Position numbers and translations under genes: made by a program. A stretch of 35,550 nucleotides of DNA from positions 1 to 35,550 of the forward strand of contig NZ_MUMI01000407.1 of the NCBI RefSeq assembly GCF_002155975.1. The letters run 5' to 3'. Origin of the DNA: Amycolatopsis kentuckyensis. Its GTDB lineage: Bacteria; Actinomycetota; Actinomycetes; Mycobacteriales; Pseudonocardiaceae. This document shows positions 1-7,845 of the stretch, one piece after another; within the stretch, counting starts at the first letter, position 1; the number at the start of each line of letters is the position of its first letter. Below the pieces are notes generated by a model that did not search any database, was not told the origin of the DNA, and was given only the letters and a program-made list of their open reading frames with translations.

Positions 1-108
1 CGCGACCGGGCCGGCCGGCGCGACCGGGCCAGCCACCGCGACCGGGCCAGCCACCGCCACCGGGCCAGCCACCGCCACCGGGCCAGCCACCGCCACCGGA
101 CCGGCTGG
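1..108. repeat. 18-bp tandem repeat, about six copies
   Basis: Six consecutive 18-bp units of the form CGCSACCGGGCCAGCCAC. The first and last copies are degenerate and the middle four are nearly identical, differing at a G/C in the fourth base. The period is a multiple of three, so every frame stays open. Plus frame 1 reads RDRASH/RHRASH repeats and runs without a stop into the gene at 169. Plus frame 3 reads a Pro-rich PGQPPP repeat. The minus strand reads Gly-rich or Ala/Val/Pro-rich repeats. It may be the low-complexity end of a protein lying mostly outside the window, or non-coding. The edge prevents a decision. Confidence 0.85.
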
Positions 109-168
109 GGTGGCCCGAGCGCGCACCTCGACCGAGCCGGGCGGGCCGGCCGGGGCGGTTGCGCGCTG

Positions 169-1215
169 ATGGCCACGGTCGCCGTCGCCGGGGCCGGGGT
201 CACCGGCCTCGTCACCGCGATCGGGTGCGCGCGGGCCGGGCACCGGGTCGTCGTCCTCGACCGCGGGCCCATCCCCAACCCCGCGTCCACCTCGTCCGAC
301 CAGCACCGGGCCCTGCGGGTCCTGCGCCCGGACGACGTCGACGGCACCGCCCGGATGGCTGAAGCCCGCCGCCGCTGGGCGGACCTGGAAGCACTGCTGG
401 GGGCCGGCTTCGTCCGGCCCGTCGGCGTGGTCACCGCCGGCACCCCGGACGAACTCGAGCGGGCCTTCGACACCGCTCGCCAGGCCGGGGTGCCCGCCAC
501 CGCGGTCGCACCGGACACCCTGCCGCCCGTCCTGTTCCCCGACGGGACCGGCGGGGTGTTCGACCCCGGCGGCGCCGTGCTGCTGGCCGACCGGTTCCTC
601 CGGGCGGCCGTCGGCTGGCTCGCCGCGCACCCCGAAGTGACCCTGCGGCCGAGGTGCGCCGTCGCCGGAGTCCAAGACCACCTCCTGGTCTTGGCCTCCG
701 GCGAGGAGGTCGGCGCGGACGCGGTGCTGCTCGCCGGTGGGCCGTGGACCAGCGGCCTCGCCGGGCCGCCCGTCGTGCTGCACCGGCAGACCATGGCCTA
801 CCTGCGCCCGCCGCCGCACCTGGCCGGCTGGTGGGCGTCGGCGCCCGGGGTCGGCCGGATCGGGGGCGACCGGCGGGCCTGGCTGCTGCCGCCCGGGGGC
901 GGGACCCTGCTCAAGATCAGTTCGGACGCGGTGTGCCGGGAAGTCACCACCACCGCGGACCCCGACCGCGGACCGTGGGCCGGCCGGCTGCTCTCCGAGC
1001 CCATCCTCGCCGGAGCCGAGGACTACGCCGTGGTCGCGGTGCGGGACTGCCACTACGCGGCCGACGCCGTCACCGGTGGGCCCGTCCTCGCCCGGATTCA
1101 CCCCTCGGTGTGGGCCCGGTCCGCTTGCGGCGGCTCCGGTTTCGGCGCCGCCCCGCTCGTCGCCCGGGAAATCCTCGGCGCCGTCACCAGAGTGACCGAC
1201 AAGGAGTGTGCGTAG
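169..1215 (+). CDS. FAD-dependent oxidoreductase, DAO / sarcosine-oxidase-like
   Basis: 348 aa flavoprotein of the D-amino-acid-oxidase fold, expected to oxidise a C-N bond of an amino acid or amine with O2 as acceptor. The N-terminus carries the dinucleotide motif VAGAGVTG (residues 6-13), followed by an acidic strand end (VVVLDRG) that fits FAD rather than NADP. SSDQHRALR (about 42-50) resembles the Ser/His/Arg-rich flavin loop of monomeric sarcosine oxidases. The C-terminal GGSGFGAAP is the usual DAO flavin-binding turn. Cys294 in RDCHYA lies where sarcosine oxidase and NikD carry the Cys that binds FAD covalently; this is an alignment by eye. The ATG at 169 starts just before the FAD motif; the upstream GGGGCGG is only a weak ribosome site. 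The stop overlaps the next start by one base, so the two genes are translationally coupled. The substrate is unknown; the neighbouring kynurenine monooxygenase suggests a Trp/kynurenine-derived amino acid. Confidence 0.85.
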   Translation: MATVAVAGAGVTGLVTAIGCARAGHRVVVLDRGPIPNPASTSSDQHRALRVLRPDDVDGTARMAEARRRWADLEALLGAGFVRPVGVVTAGTPDELERAFDTARQAGVPATAVAPDTLPPVLFPDGTGGVFDPGGAVLLADRFLRAAVGWLAAHPEVTLRPRCAVAGVQDHLLVLASGEEVGADAVLLAGGPWTSGLAGPPVVLHRQTMAYLRPPPHLAGWWASAPGVGRIGGDRRAWLLPPGGGTLLKISSDAVCREVTTTADPDRGPWAGRLLSEPILAGAEDYAVVAVRDCHYAADAVTGGPVLARIHPSVWARSACGGSGFGAAPLVAREILGAVTRVTDKECA

Positions 1216-2519
1216 TGGAGTTCACGATCGTGGGTGCCGGCATGGCCGGTGCGTTCCTCGCGCTCTCGCTGGGCCGGCAGGGACACGTCGTGACGGTGTA
1301 CGACCGCCGGCCGGACCCGCGCGGGACCACCGTCGCGGCGACGTCCATGAACCTGGGCCTGTCCCGGCGCGGCCTGGCGGCGCTGGACCGCCTGGGGTTG
1401 TCGGGCGAGGTGAAGCGGTTCGTCGTGCCCATGCGCGGGCGCCTGCTGCACAACACCGACGCCAGCCTGCGCTTCTCCTCCTACGGCGACGGCGGCATCC
1501 TCGCCATCCAGCGCCAGGACCTCAGCGCGCTGCTGGTCGACGCGGCCCTCCGGGAACCCGGCGTGCGGTTCGTGTTCGACACGCGGTGCACCGGCGTGGA
1601 CCGCGACCTGCCGTCGGCGACCTTCGAGGCTCCGGACGGACGGACCTACACGGTCGAATCGGACGTCGTGGTGGGCGCGGACGGCGCGTTCTCGGCCGTC
1701 CGCCGGTTCATGCACCACGAGCTGCGCGCGGAGTTCTCGCAGAGCTACCTCGAATGGGGCTGGCGCGAGCTCCACATCCCGGCCGCCGCCGACGGCACCC
1801 ACCGGATGGCCGACGACGTCTTCCACCTGTGGCCCCGCGGCGACACCATGATGTTCGCCCACCCCAACCGCGACGGGTCCTTCACCTGTTCCTGCGTCCT
1901 CCCGTTCCACGGCCCCGCCGGTTTCGACTCGCTGCGGACGCCGTCGGACGTGGAATCCTTGTTCCGCCGGGAATTCCCCGACGTCCTGGCGCTGGTCCCC
2001 GACCTCGGCGAAGCGTTCCTGCGCCGGCCCACCTTCAACCTCGTCACCGTCAGCACCGCCCCGTGGACCTACGAAGGGAAGGTGGCGCTGATCGGCGACG
2101 CCTGCCACGCCGTCTACCCGTTCCTGGCCCAGGGCATGAACTCGGCCTTCGAGGACGCGCTCGAGCTGACCGACAGCCTGGCCGTCCACCCCGCCGACCC
2201 GGCGGCGGCGCTCGCCCGGTACTACGCCCGCCGCAAGCCCAACACCGACGCCCTCGCCACCATGTCGCACCGCAACTTCGCCGAGCTGCGCGACACCGTG
2301 CGATCCCCGGCGGTCCGCCTGGAGCGAGCCTGCGACACCCTCCTGGAGAAGGTGCTGCGCCACCGCTGGATGCCGCTGCACGCCATGGTCACCAACACCA
2401 CCATCCCCTACCGGCAGGCCCAGCACCGGGCGACCCGCCAGCACCGGCTGCTGACGTTCCTCGGTGCGACCGCCCTCTCGGCCGCTGCCCTCGCCGCGGG
2501 CCGGCGGCTCCGCCGCTGA
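1215..2519 (+). CDS. kmo: Kynurenine 3-monooxygenase (FAD, class A)
   Basis: 434 aa. Family reaction: L-kynurenine + NADPH + O2 to 3-hydroxykynurenine. Visible features are GAGMAGA near the N-terminus, NLGLSRRGLAAL, VPMRGRLLH, LHIPAAADG, the HLWPRGDTMMFAHPN segment, DGSFTCSCVLPF, and LIGDACHAVYPFLAQGMNSAFED (the GD flavin motif). The C-terminal WMPLHAMVTNTTIPY segment is also typical of KMO rather than of general aromatic hydroxylases. The last 25 or so residues are hydrophobic then Arg-rich (LLTFLGATALSAAALAAG, RRLRR), a probable membrane tail like that of eukaryotic KMO. The start is GTG 1215, 8 nt after AAGGAG (1201-1206) and sharing one base with the previous stop. The open frame continues upstream to 654, but that part is out-of-frame shadow of the oxidase. 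Neither kynureninase nor a Trp dioxygenase is in the window, so the role is probably biosynthetic (hydroxykynurenine or hydroxyanthranilate supply). Family certain, exact substrate inferred. Confidence 0.88.
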   Translation: MEFTIVGAGMAGAFLALSLGRQGHVVTVYDRRPDPRGTTVAATSMNLGLSRRGLAALDRLGLSGEVKRFVVPMRGRLLHNTDASLRFSSYGDGGILAIQRQDLSALLVDAALREPGVRFVFDTRCTGVDRDLPSATFEAPDGRTYTVESDVVVGADGAFSAVRRFMHHELRAEFSQSYLEWGWRELHIPAAADGTHRMADDVFHLWPRGDTMMFAHPNRDGSFTCSCVLPFHGPAGFDSLRTPSDVESLFRREFPDVLALVPDLGEAFLRRPTFNLVTVSTAPWTYEGKVALIGDACHAVYPFLAQGMNSAFEDALELTDSLAVHPADPAAALARYYARRKPNTDALATMSHRNFAELRDTVRSPAVRLERACDTLLEKVLRHRWMPLHAMVTNTTIPYRQAQHRATRQHRLLTFLGATALSAAALAAGRRLRR

Positions 2520-2528
2520 CCCGCCGAC

Positions 2529-2570
2529 GGAAAGAGGCCTTCGCCGATGGTCCGGCGAAGGCCTCTTTCC
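2529..2570. terminator. Bidirectional terminator, perfect 18-bp stem
   Basis: The 18-base arm GGAAAGAGGCCTTCGCCG (2529-2546) and its exact complement (2553-2570) flank a 6-nt loop. The arms begin GGAAA and end TTTCC, so each strand has a short A/U flank. It sits between the convergent stops at 2519 and 2586 and probably ends both operons. Confidence 0.9.
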
Positions 2571-2585
2571 CGTGCGGGGACGCCC

Positions 2586-3839
2586 TTACCCGGGACGGAC
2601 CTCGATCCGCACGAGGCCGGCGCCCTTCTCAGCACGCTGCAGCGCCTCGGCCGGGCCGTCCGCCTGGGCCATGACCAGGCCCGCGCGGTCCCACGAACTG
2701 CGCAGGCCGGCGAACCGGTGCCCGGGGCCGACCTGGAGGTCGACGAGGAACACGCCCTCCACCCGGCGGGCCTGGTCCAGGCCCGCCACGGCGTCGATCA
2801 CGCCGGGCTCCATGGTGACGAACCGCACCGCCGCGCCACCGGTCGCCCGGGTGGGCAGCGGAGGCGGGTGCTCGCCGCGCATCACGGCGAAGTACGCACG
2901 CAGCAGCTCGATCGAATAGGCGCGGTCGATGATCTCCATGATGCCGTCGCCGGCGATCCGGCCCGCGCACTCCACCAGGTACGGCACGCCGTCGTCGCCC
3001 ACGATCCACTCGCAGTGCACGATCCCGTCGCCGAACCCGGTGGCCGCGACGACCCGGCGGGTGACGTCCGTGAGGATTTCGGTGAGCTCGCCGGGGATGT
3101 CGGCCGGCACGATGTGGGCCAGTTCCACCGGCCGCGGACCCGGGTAGAGCTGCTTGCCCGTGACGTTGGCGAACAACTGCCGCCCGCCGCGCACGAGCAT
3201 CTCGACGCTGTACTCGGCGCCGGGCACGTACCGCTCGGCCAGCATCCGCAGTTCCATCGGCCGGTCCGGGACGAAGACGCCCTCGTCCTGCTCGACGCAG
3301 TCCGCCCAGGCCCGGTCGACCTCGTCCGGGTCGTGCACGATCCGGGTGCCCACGGCGGCCTGCCGGTTCGCGGGCTTGAGCACCACCGGGCCGGGGCAGG
3401 CGCGCATGAACTCGAGCACGTCCACGGGGCCGGTCACGGTGGCGCTCTCCGGGTTGGCCAGCCCGGCCGCCGCGCTGACCCGGCGCAGCACGGCCTTGTC
3501 CCGCAGGACGAGCGCGGCGCCGAGGCTCGCGCCCGGCAGGCCGTAGCGTTCGGCGAGCCGGGCGGCGAACGGCGTGGCGTACTCGATCAGCGGGATCACC
3601 GCGACCGGGTCCAGGTCCGGGTGGGCGGCGTGGAACTCGTCGGCCGAGCCGAGCCGGGTGTACTCCCACCCGACCAGTTCCCGGACCAGGGCGGACCCGG
3701 CCAGTCGCGCGCGCAGGTCCCGCTTGCGGATCACGTCCGGCTCTTCGACGAGGACGACCGAGCCGTCGGGTTCGGCGCCGGTCAGGGCCATCAGCACCGG
3801 CGTCACGAACCCGACGACCACGACGGGCCGCTCACGCAT
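2586..3839 (-). CDS. ATP-grasp ligase 2 (carboxylate-amine ligase)
   Basis: 417 aa, fourth gene of the minus-strand operon. ATP-grasp enzymes activate a carboxylate as acyl-phosphate and join it to an amine or other nucleophile. Visible are the ATP-binding lysine strand PVVLKPANRQAAVGTRIV, the hinge AERYVPGAEYSVEMLVRGG, and the metal strand EWIVGDDGVPYLVECAGR followed by IAGDGI. The second metal-ligand position, normally Asn in ExN, is Ala here (ECAGR), whereas ligase 1 keeps EVNGR. This could alter metal binding or mark a subfamily. The start ATG 3839 (MRERPVVVVGF) overlaps the upstream stop by 8 nt. A longer frame opens at 3905 but lies inside the upstream gene. Substrates cannot be read from sequence; an amino-acid or peptide ligase is most likely. 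Confidence 0.83.
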   Translation of the reverse strand: MRERPVVVVGFVTPVLMALTGAEPDGSVVLVEEPDVIRKRDLRARLAGSALVRELVGWEYTRLGSADEFHAAHPDLDPVAVIPLIEYATPFAARLAERYGLPGASLGAALVLRDKAVLRRVSAAAGLANPESATVTGPVDVLEFMRACPGPVVLKPANRQAAVGTRIVHDPDEVDRAWADCVEQDEGVFVPDRPMELRMLAERYVPGAEYSVEMLVRGGRQLFANVTGKQLYPGPRPVELAHIVPADIPGELTEILTDVTRRVVAATGFGDGIVHCEWIVGDDGVPYLVECAGRIAGDGIMEIIDRAYSIELLRAYFAVMRGEHPPPLPTRATGGAAVRFVTMEPGVIDAVAGLDQARRVEGVFLVDLQVGPGHRFAGLRSSWDRAGLVMAQADGPAEALQRAEKGAGLVRIEVRPG

Positions 3840-5097
3840 CGGCTTCGGACTCCGTCTTGGGCTTGTCCACGATGCCGAGCATGAACCGCATGGAGGGCCG
3901 GGCACCGACCAGGTGCGCCCCGACGGTCTGGGTGACGCGGTCGCGCGCGGTCGGGTGCATGGCCATGGTCACCGCGTCCCGGAGCCACCGGTTCATCGGG
4001 TCACCGGACCGGATCGCCGCGGTGCCGAGCAGGTCGCACAGCCGCAGCACGACCCGCTTGGCCATCTGGAACGCCTGCCAGCCGGTCAGCGCCGGCGCGA
4101 CCCGCTCGTCGGGCGTCAGGTCGTCCAGCGTGCCGGTGCCGTCCGCGGTGACCTCCCACTGCCGTTCCAGGGCGCGGTACACGCCGGCCCGGGTCGTGCT
4201 GTAGTCGGCCTCGCACTCGGCGAGGGTGATCTGGATGTGCTCGTTGTCCTTCCAGGCGACGCCGCTCATCCGCCACGGCGAGCCCTTCAGCATGTCGACC
4301 CGCTCGATGGTGAGACCGCGGACGTAGTCCAGCGCGGCCCGCGCGACCCCGAGCGGGGCCCCGCACATGCTGCGCTGGATCACGTCCGGCTGCACCAGCG
4401 GCCCGTTCGGGACCTTCGGGTTGTCGAACGTCAGCGTGTGGTTCTCCGGCACGAACACGTCCGTGATCGTGTAGTCGCTGCTGCCGGAGCCGCACAGGCC
4501 GAGGGTGTACCAGTTGTCGAGCGAGCGGATCTGGTCCCCCGGCACCATGAACAGGCGTGACTCGTGCGGGTTGCTGCCGTCCGGGCTGGCGTAGGGCTCA
4601 CCGTTCTCGAACACCATCGCGCCCGAGGCCACCCAGTCGGCGTGCGTCGAGCCGCTGCCGAACCCCCACCGGCCGGTGAGCCGGTAGCCGCCGGGAACGC
4701 GTTCGGCGTGCCCGGTCACCGGGAGCACCCCCGCCGAGTGCATGTCGATGCTGGTGAACATCCGGCGGGCCTCGTCCTGGTCGAGGAAGTTCGCGTGCAG
4801 GCCGATGTCCGAACCGAGCTTGGCGCACCAGCCGACGGAGGCGTCGCCGTAGGACAGCGCCTCGATCACCTCGGTCTGCTCCATCGACGTCATCTCGGGG
4901 CCGCCCCAGGCCCGGCTGAACCCGATCCGGAAGACACCGGCGTCGCGCAGCAGCTGCACGACGTCCTCGGGGAGGCTCCGGTTCGCCTCGATCTCCGCGG
5001 CCCGTTCGCGCAGGACCGGCGCGAGCGCCTTCGCGTTCGCGAGGATCTGCGCGCCGGTCAGCGGCACGTCGGTGCGGGCGGGCTCGGTCATGGTCAT
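3832..5097 (-). CDS. Group-D flavin monooxygenase, acyl-CoA dehydrogenase fold
   Basis: 421 aa. It begins MTMTEPARTD and has the SLPEDVVQLLRDAGVFRIGF segment, then GGPE, YGDASVGWCAKLG and GRWGFGSGSTHADW, the pattern of the HsaA/DszC/KijD3-like branch with an Acyl-CoA_dh_2 C-terminal domain. Those enzymes use reduced FMN or FAD, supplied by a separate reductase, to hydroxylate aromatic rings, sulfur or amino nitrogen; they do not desaturate acyl-CoA. No flavin reductase is seen in the window, so reduced flavin must come from elsewhere. The start ATG 5097 overlaps the previous stop as ATGA; a second in-frame ATG two codons later (5091) is possible. Lying between two ATP-grasp ligases, it probably hydroxylates (C- or N-) a building block or the joined product. 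N-oxidation as in sugar nitrososynthases is one option; the sequence alone does not choose. Confidence 0.82.
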   Translation of the reverse strand: MTMTEPARTDVPLTGAQILANAKALAPVLRERAAEIEANRSLPEDVVQLLRDAGVFRIGFSRAWGGPEMTSMEQTEVIEALSYGDASVGWCAKLGSDIGLHANFLDQDEARRMFTSIDMHSAGVLPVTGHAERVPGGYRLTGRWGFGSGSTHADWVASGAMVFENGEPYASPDGSNPHESRLFMVPGDQIRSLDNWYTLGLCGSGSSDYTITDVFVPENHTLTFDNPKVPNGPLVQPDVIQRSMCGAPLGVARAALDYVRGLTIERVDMLKGSPWRMSGVAWKDNEHIQITLAECEADYSTTRAGVYRALERQWEVTADGTGTLDDLTPDERVAPALTGWQAFQMAKRVVLRLCDLLGTAAIRSGDPMNRWLRDAVTMAMHPTARDRVTQTVGAHLVGARPSMRFMLGIVDKPKTESEADA

Positions 5098-6419
5098 GCG
5101 GAAACTCCCTCGTGTTCGTCGACGTCGAGCAGCCCGGCGGGCATTTCGAACGCGGTACCGGGTTCCGGTGGGCCGACCGGGACGGCGTCGACCCGCACCG
5201 CGGCGGCGGCCGTGTCCAGTCGCCGGCCGCAGGTTTCGGGGTCGTCGGCCTCGCACACCACGAACGAGTGGCGGGCGAGGTAGCCGCCGGGTGGCAGCCG
5301 CAGGGTGGTGCCGGGTGCGGTCATCGGCGCCGCGAGGACCAGCCCGGGCACCTGCTCGGAATCGGCGGGGACGGTGATTTCCCGGACCAGGCAGTCGTGC
5401 TCCGGGTAGCCGAACCGGATGCCGGCGACCGCGTGCCGGGCCGGGCTGATGACCGGCCGGGTCCCGGTGGTGACGGCGAACAGGACCTCGCCGGGGTCGA
5501 TGCCGGTGGCCGCCTTGCCGAGGAACGGGATCAGGTCGCCGCCGAGCCGACCGTTGACCTCGATGATCACCGGGCCGCGGTCGGTCAGCCGGACCTCGGT
5601 GTGGGTGATGCCGTCTTCGACGCCGAGCGCGCGGTGCGCCCGCACCAGCACGTCCAGCAGCTCCGCGTCGTGCAGCAGCGGGTCGCGGGCGTCGACGACG
5701 TGGCCGACCTCTTCGAAGTACGGCTGGTCGCCGGTTTGCTTGCGGGCGACGAACATCGGCAGGTATTCGCCCTTGTGCACGGCGGCGTCGACGCTGATCT
5801 CCGGCCCGCGGACGAAGCCCTCCACGATCGCGGCCCCGCCGTAGCGGCTCTGGTCGACCGTGGCCGCCCCCATCGCGACCGCGAACGCGGCGTCCAGCTC
5901 GGACTCGTCGCGGGCGGACACCACGCCGATGCTCGCGCCCATCGCCCGCGGCTTGAGCACCACCGGGTAGCCGATCCGGGCGGCGGCCGCACGCGCCTCG
6001 TCGAGGCCGGTGGTCAGGGCGTACCCCGGCTGCGGCAGCCCTTCGGCGGTCAGCACGGTCCGGGTGCGGTTCTTGTCCCGGCAGCCGCGGACCCCGGCAA
6101 CGCTCAGACCGGGCACGCCGAGTTCGGCGGCGAGCTCGCCCGCGGCGAGCACGACGGGTTCGTCCCAGCACATCAGGCCGACGACGTGGTGCCGTCCGGC
6201 GACCGCGCGGGCGGCGGCGAGCATCTCGTCGGCGTCGAACACGTCGACGTGGACGATGTCGTCGAAGTAGCGGCGCTGCCAGGTCGGCTTGAGGTTGTTC
6301 AGCAGCACCAGCCCGAGCCCGGCCCGGCGGGCGCACCGGTGGATCGACGCGACCAGGTATTCGCGGTAGGTCCGCAGCCCGCTGCCGATGACCAGCAGCA
6401 CACTCTGGGGTTCCTTCAT
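5094..6419 (-). CDS. ATP-grasp ligase 1 (amino-acid ligase-like)
   Basis: 441 aa. The N-terminal pre-ATP-grasp domain (about 1-115) starts MKEPQSVLLVIGSG. The ATP-grasp core follows: CRDKNRTRTVLTAEGLPQPGY, the lysine strand GYPVVLKPRAMGASIGVVSA, VEGFVRGPEISVDAAV, and the intact metal motif VIIEVNGRLGGDLIPFLGKA. The C-terminal 110 or so residues form an accessory lid domain as in L-amino-acid ligases of the BacD type. It joins a carboxylate to an amine using ATP; dipeptide formation is the most likely activity. The start ATG 6419 overlaps the MFS stop (ATGA), and its own stop overlaps the next start in the same way, so stoichiometric translation is expected. Compared with ligase 2 it keeps all visible metal ligands. 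Confidence 0.86.
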   Translation of the reverse strand: MKEPQSVLLVIGSGLRTYREYLVASIHRCARRAGLGLVLLNNLKPTWQRRYFDDIVHVDVFDADEMLAAARAVAGRHHVVGLMCWDEPVVLAAGELAAELGVPGLSVAGVRGCRDKNRTRTVLTAEGLPQPGYALTTGLDEARAAAARIGYPVVLKPRAMGASIGVVSARDESELDAAFAVAMGAATVDQSRYGGAAIVEGFVRGPEISVDAAVHKGEYLPMFVARKQTGDQPYFEEVGHVVDARDPLLHDAELLDVLVRAHRALGVEDGITHTEVRLTDRGPVIIEVNGRLGGDLIPFLGKAATGIDPGEVLFAVTTGTRPVISPARHAVAGIRFGYPEHDCLVREITVPADSEQVPGLVLAAPMTAPGTTLRLPPGGYLARHSFVVCEADDPETCGRRLDTAAAAVRVDAVPVGPPEPGTAFEMPAGLLDVDEHEGVSA

Positions 6420-7675
6420 GCTCGCTCTCCCACGGCTTCCGGTTCGGGAACGGGCGCCGGCGCCGGGGGCGTCCGGAGACCGTAGATGTGCATCGAGCCG
6501 GCGACGACGGACAACAGCGCGCAGCAGCCCCAGAACACCGGGCCGCCGTACCGGCTCCAGACGAACAGCCCCAGCACCGGCCCGATCGTCGCGGCCAGGC
6601 CGGACAGCGTCTCCTTCGTCGCGATGTAGCGGCTGCGGACCTCGGCCGGGAAGGTGGCCGGGTGCGCGGCCGTGCTCGGTCCGTGGATCATCAGCCCGGA
6701 CACCGCGAAGAGCGCGCCGGCGAGCACGAAGAACGGGTGCTGGGCGATCAGCCCGTAGAGGGTGAACCCGAGCCCGCTGACCAGGTTTCCGGTCAGCCCG
6801 GCGAGGTACTTCGGGATGCGGACGATGTAGGTGGTGATCTTCAGTTCACAGGTGATCAGCACGACCGAGGAGATCACCAGCACCGTGCTGTACAGCCCGA
6901 CCGGGTAGCCGGCGGAGACGATGTTCAGCGGCAGCACCGCGACCGATCCGGCGTAGATCATCATGCCGAACACGCCGGCCACCAGGTAGCAGAGGAACCG
7001 GGTGTCGCGGAGCATCGTCCGGTACACCGCCCGAGCGCTGGTGGCCCTCGCGGGACCGCTGCCGGGCTCGGTCCGCTGCCGATCCCCCGTGCGCCGCGGC
7101 AGCAAGGCGAACGCCAGCAGGGCCCACGCCGCCGCGGTCGCGCCGTCCAGCCAGAACAGCAGGTCCCAGTTCACCAGGATGAGCACGGCCGCCAGCAGCG
7201 GCGCCACGGCGGCGCCGATGTTCAGCGCGATGCGCATCATCGAGAAGCCCATGACCTTGTGCTCTTCCGGCATCGACTCGGCGAGCAGCACCGCCGCCGC
7301 CGGCCGGTAGGCCTGGATGGCCAGCCCGGACAGCGCGACCACCGCGAGCAGGGCCGCGGGCACGCCCCGGACCAGCGGGATCGACGCGACGAGCGGCGCC
7401 GCGCACGTCATCACGCCCACGATCGTCGTCCGGCCGCCGAACCGGTGGGTCAGCTCGCCGCCCAGCATGGCGCCGAAGATCGCGCCCACGCTGTAGGCGG
7501 CGAGGCAGACGCCGGCGAAGCCGGGCGAGCTGCCCCGGAACGTCAGGTACAGCACCAGGAACGTCTGGACGAACGCGCCCAGCTGGTTGACCAGCATGCC
7601 GGCCAGCAGGTACCGGACCGGGGCGGGGGTCGCCCGCAGCACCGCGAAGACGCCGGTCCGCGTACTGCCGGTCAC
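6416..7675 (-). CDS. MFS transporter, probable product exporter
   Basis: 419 aa membrane protein, first gene of the four-gene minus operon. It has about 12 hydrophobic segments split by a charged central loop (LLPRRTGDRQRTEPGSG, about 195-225). GGELTHRFGGRTTIVG after TM2 corresponds to the MFS loop 2-3 signature. The GTG start at 7675 (VTGSTRTGVF) has a good Shine-Dalgarno AAGGAAG (7683-7689) with a 7-nt spacer; the frame is open much further upstream, but that part is shadow of the STAND gene. The tail is Pro-rich (PPAPAPVPEPE). Genetic coupling to two ligases and a monooxygenase suggests export of, or self-protection from, their product. MFS drug-exporter family is secure; the substrate is unknown. 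Confidence 0.86.
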   Translation of the reverse strand: MTGSTRTGVFAVLRATPAPVRYLLAGMLVNQLGAFVQTFLVLYLTFRGSSPGFAGVCLAAYSVGAIFGAMLGGELTHRFGGRTTIVGVMTCAAPLVASIPLVRGVPAALLAVVALSGLAIQAYRPAAAVLLAESMPEEHKVMGFSMMRIALNIGAAVAPLLAAVLILVNWDLLFWLDGATAAAWALLAFALLPRRTGDRQRTEPGSGPARATSARAVYRTMLRDTRFLCYLVAGVFGMMIYAGSVAVLPLNIVSAGYPVGLYSTVLVISSVVLITCELKITTYIVRIPKYLAGLTGNLVSGLGFTLYGLIAQHPFFVLAGALFAVSGLMIHGPSTAAHPATFPAEVRSRYIATKETLSGLAATIGPVLGLFVWSRYGGPVFWGCCALLSVVAGSMHIYGLRTPPAPAPVPEPEAVGERA

Positions 7676-7804
7676 CCGGCCACTTCCTTGGTCGGTCGCA
7701 CAGTCACCTCCGTGGTCACGAACTCGCGACGGCCGGCGGGGCACGTGTGTCCACAACGGACGGTGAGCGCCGCCGGCCCGATGCACGAAGGCTAGGTTCG
7801 GCCG

Positions 7805-7845
7805 GTTCCCCGGGGGTAGGGGAACTATTCCCGCCGCCCCGGGAA
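7805..7845. promoter_or_regulatory. Clustered GGGAA dyads upstream of MFS operon
   Basis: GTTCCCC (7805-7811) and GGGGAAC (7819-7825) form a perfect 7-bp inverted repeat. GGGAA-CTA-TTCCC (7820-7832) is a second, overlapping dyad, and another GGGAA lies at 7841-7845. The half-sites thus alternate in orientation four times in about 40 bp, with the STAND gene's TAG stop in the centre of the second dyad. It could be a terminator for that gene, or an operator for the MFS operon starting 130 nt downstream. Confidence 0.4.

Noticed and set aside
1..108. CRISPR-like array
   Set aside because: The 18-bp units are contiguous, without spacers; it is a simple tandem repeat.
654..1214. N-terminal extension of the KMO reading frame
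   Set aside because: It is Arg/Pro-rich out-of-frame translation of the DAO oxidase; GTG 1215 has a ribosome site and starts directly at the FAD strand.
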